A stretch of 12,989 bases of DNA from Pseudomonadota bacterium. Lineage in GTDB: Bacteria > Pseudomonadota > Alphaproteobacteria > Rhizobiales > Devosiaceae. The DNA lies in the NCBI GenBank assembly GCA_023415605.1, contig JAEZKB010000143.1, forward strand, positions 1 through 12,989, written 5' to 3'. The notes beneath the pieces were generated by a model. The model was not told the DNA's origin. It ran no database searches and saw nothing but the letters and a program-made list of their open reading frames with translations. Of this stretch, positions 11,338-12,989 are shown one piece after another. The first letter of the stretch is position 1. Every line of letters starts with the position of its first letter. A program made the translations under genes and the position numbers.

Positions 11338-12989
11338 TTAGCCCTTGACGGCGCCGACGGTCAGGCCGCCGACGAGGAAGCGCTGGGCGTACATGTAGAG
11401 GATGGCGACCGGAATGGCCGTCAGCAGCGATGCCGCCATCAACTCGCCCCACGGCAGGATGTCGCCCACCACCATCGATTGCAGACCAATCGGCAGCGTG
11501 CGTATCGACTCCGAGGTGATGAACACGAAGGCGAAGAGGAACTCGTTCCAGGCATTCGTGAAGGCGAACAGAGCCACCGAGAGCAGCGCCGGCGCTGCCA
11601 GCGGCAGGGTGATGCGGATGAAAGCGTAGAGCCGGCTGGCCCCGTCGATCATCGCGGCCTCTTCGAGCTCTACCGGGATCGAACGGAAGTAGCCGATCAG
11701 CACCCAGGTGGCGAAGGGGACGAGGAAGGTCGGATAGGTGACCAAGAGGGCCCCGTAGCTGTTGATCAGCCCCATGTCGCTCAGCGTCTGGTAGAGCGGA
11801 ATGAAGATCAGCGTACCGGGCAACAGGTAGGTGATGAGGATCGCCGTGGTCAGCAGCCCTGCACCCAGGAACTTGAGACGGGTGAGGGCGTAAGCCGCCA
11901 GCGCCGCAATCGCCACCGAGATGATGGTGCTCAGCGATGCCACGAGGATCGAGTTGCCCAGCCACACCAGGAAGCGCGAGCCGAAGATCAGCTCCTGATA
12001 CTGGTTGAGCGTCGGTGGATCGGGCCAGAAGATAGATTGCCGCTGGCTGATCTGGGTCGTGGTTTTGAACGACGTGATGATCACCCAGTAGAAGGGGAAC
12101 AGCACGAAGACCATGATCGGCAGGAGGATCAGCAGGCGCACGCCGATGCCGACCTTCTCGCGTCCTTCGGGCTTGAACACCGGCTTGGCCGACGACCCGG
12201 TCATGCGCAGGCGCAACGACTGGGCCAGCTTCTCGAAGCCGCGGTTGAGCATGTCGAACGGCCAGAAAATGACGTCGAGAATGGCGCTGAACAGCCGGCC
12301 GAAGAACTTGCCGATGCCCAGGTTGAACCGCTTCTTCTCGACCCCGGCGGTGCGCTCGTCATGCCGCATGTACTTGGCGAGCAGGTAGATGAGGAAGGCC
12401 ATCAGCGGCGCGACGGAGAGCGCGATGGCGCTACCCGGACCGTACTGCAGCGAGCCGATCGCCTTTTCGTAGGCGAGGATCGAGTAGAGACGGGTGGCGC
12501 CCGACGGGCCGCCGCCGGTCATCAGGAAGATCAGGCCGAACTGGTTGAAGGTGGAAATGAACGAGAGCAGCAGCACCACGAGAATGACGTAGCGCATGCC
12601 CGGCAGGGTGATGTAGCGGAAGCGCTGCACCGCGTTGGCGCCATCGACTTCGGCGGACTCGTAGAGTTCGGTGTCGATGGCCTTGAGGCCGGCAAGCAGC
12701 AGCAGAGTGAAGAAGGGAATGCCCTTCCAGACGTTCACCGCGATGACGCTGCCCAGCGCCATATTGGCGTCGGAAAGCCAGCCAAGCGGGCGGTCAATGA
12801 CACCCATGCTCAGCAGGATCGGGTTGAGGCCGCCGAATAGAGGATCGTAGATCGACTTCCAGGCCAGCGCGGTCACGATCTCGGGCACGATCCAAGGCAG
12901 CAGCATGATCGCCGACAGCAGGTTGCGGTACGGCAACTTGGAGTTGAGGATCATGGCGATGGTCATGCCGGTGACGAACTTGATCGACA
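11338..12989 (-). CDS. Fused CUT1 sugar ABC permease: MalF/UgpA-like domain plus MalG/UgpE-like domain in one polypeptide (5' end outside window)
   Basis: Inner-membrane part of a carbohydrate importer. The frame is open to the window edge, so Met at 12966 is probably internal. Counting from it, residues 1-200 are the last part of a MalF-like permease, with the EAA loop ESAEVDGA...ITLP at 103-122. Residues 200-273 are a polar and amphipathic linker (about 12148-12369). Residues 274-542 are a full MalG-like permease beginning with a membrane segment, with EAA loop EEAAMIDGA...ITLP at 435-455 and the usual C-terminal QRFLVGGLTVGAVKG. CUT1 importers normally encode these as two genes, and here no stop or start codon separates them. 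About 80-100 N-terminal residues of domain 1 should lie beyond the window. gudD follows 64 bases downstream, suggesting an aldarate or hexuronate-type substrate. The ATPase and binding protein must be upstream, outside the window. Confidence 0.92.
   Translation of the reverse strand, partial: SIKFVTGMTIAMILNSKLPYRNLLSAIMLLPWIVPEIVTALAWKSIYDPLFGGLNPILLSMGVIDRPLGWLSDANMALGSVIAVNVWKGIPFFTLLLLAGLKAIDTELYESAEVDGANAVQRFRYITLPGMRYVILVVLLLSFISTFNQFGLIFLMTGGGPSGATRLYSILAYEKAIGSLQYGPGSAIALSVAPLMAFLIYLLAKYMRHDERTAGVEKKRFNLGIGKFFGRLFSAILDVIFWPFDMLNRGFEKLAQSLRLRMTGSSAKPVFKPEGREKVGIGVRLLILLPIMVFVLFPFYWVIITSFKTTTQISQRQSIFWPDPPTLNQYQELIFGSRFLVWLGNSILVASLSTIISVAIAALAAYALTRLKFLGAGLLTTAILITYLLPGTLIFIPLYQTLSDMGLINSYGALLVTYPTFLVPFATWVLIGYFRSIPVELEEAAMIDGASRLYAFIRITLPLAAPALLSVALFAFTNAWNEFLFAFVFITSESIRTLPIGLQSMVVGDILPWGELMAASLLTAIPVAILYMYAQRFLVGGLTVGAVKG

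Noticed and set aside
11242..12840. A 532-codon open frame on the plus strand opposite the fused permease
   Set aside because: It is very rich in Glu, Gln, Arg and His with no domain, and is the antisense shadow of a hydrophobic permease.
1..12989. Mobile elements, CRISPR arrays, tRNA genes, toxin-antitoxin or defence systems
   Set aside because: No transposase or integrase motif, no regularly spaced repeats, no tRNA cloverleaf and no defence-type domain was seen; apart from 3290-4015 the window is tightly packed metabolic genes.

Overview
The window is high-GC DNA that encodes catabolic and transport functions at high density. Codon use, the single-chain L-serine dehydratase, the BMP-type nucleoside transporter, the CUT1 sugar transporter and a 51-residue basic small protein all suggest an alphaproteobacterium, probably of the Hyphomicrobiales (Rhizobium/Devosia-like). 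That placement is inferred from style; no rRNA or tRNA is present to confirm it. I see no insertion sequence, integrase, phage gene or CRISPR array.

Layout. (1) Plus strand 1-3048: the 3' part of sdaA, an inosine/uridine-type nucleoside hydrolase, and an enolase-superfamily acid-sugar dehydratase. They are closely spaced and probably co-transcribed; a perfect 12-bp inverted repeat overlaps the ribosome binding site of the dehydratase, and a 9-bp hairpin follows it. (2) 3134-3289: a small basic protein of 51 residues with an excellent ribosome binding site. (3) 3290-4015: about 725 bases with no credible gene but several strong inverted repeats, including a 15-position stem with 14 pairs. (4) Plus strand 4016-9948: a complete nucleoside/nucleobase importer (periplasmic BMP-family binding protein, double ATPase, two permeases) translationally coupled in part, ending in a CodA-type amidohydrolase. 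(5) Minus strand 12989-9945: a CUT1 sugar permease gene in which the MalF-like and MalG-like subunits are fused in one frame (5' end outside the window), followed by glucarate dehydratase gudD. gudD and the deaminase gene converge and share their stop region in a TTAA.

How the genes work together. The BMP transporter would bring nucleosides or bases into the cell. The deaminase would deaminate a pyrimidine-like base, and the nucleoside hydrolase upstream would release base and ribose. The deaminase aligns to E. coli CodA with a constant offset of four residues at every active-site position I could place, but the residue matching CodA Asp314 is Cys. That position is known to separate cytosine deaminases from bacterial 5-methylcytosine deaminases, so a modified pyrimidine is a serious substrate candidate. 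The minus-strand genes look like uptake and first-step dehydration of glucarate or a related aldarate.

Most worth checking: the substrate of the deaminase, the fused sugar permease, the palindrome over the dehydratase ribosome binding site, and the structured region 3290-3715. All assignments come from reading motifs by eye; no database search was run.
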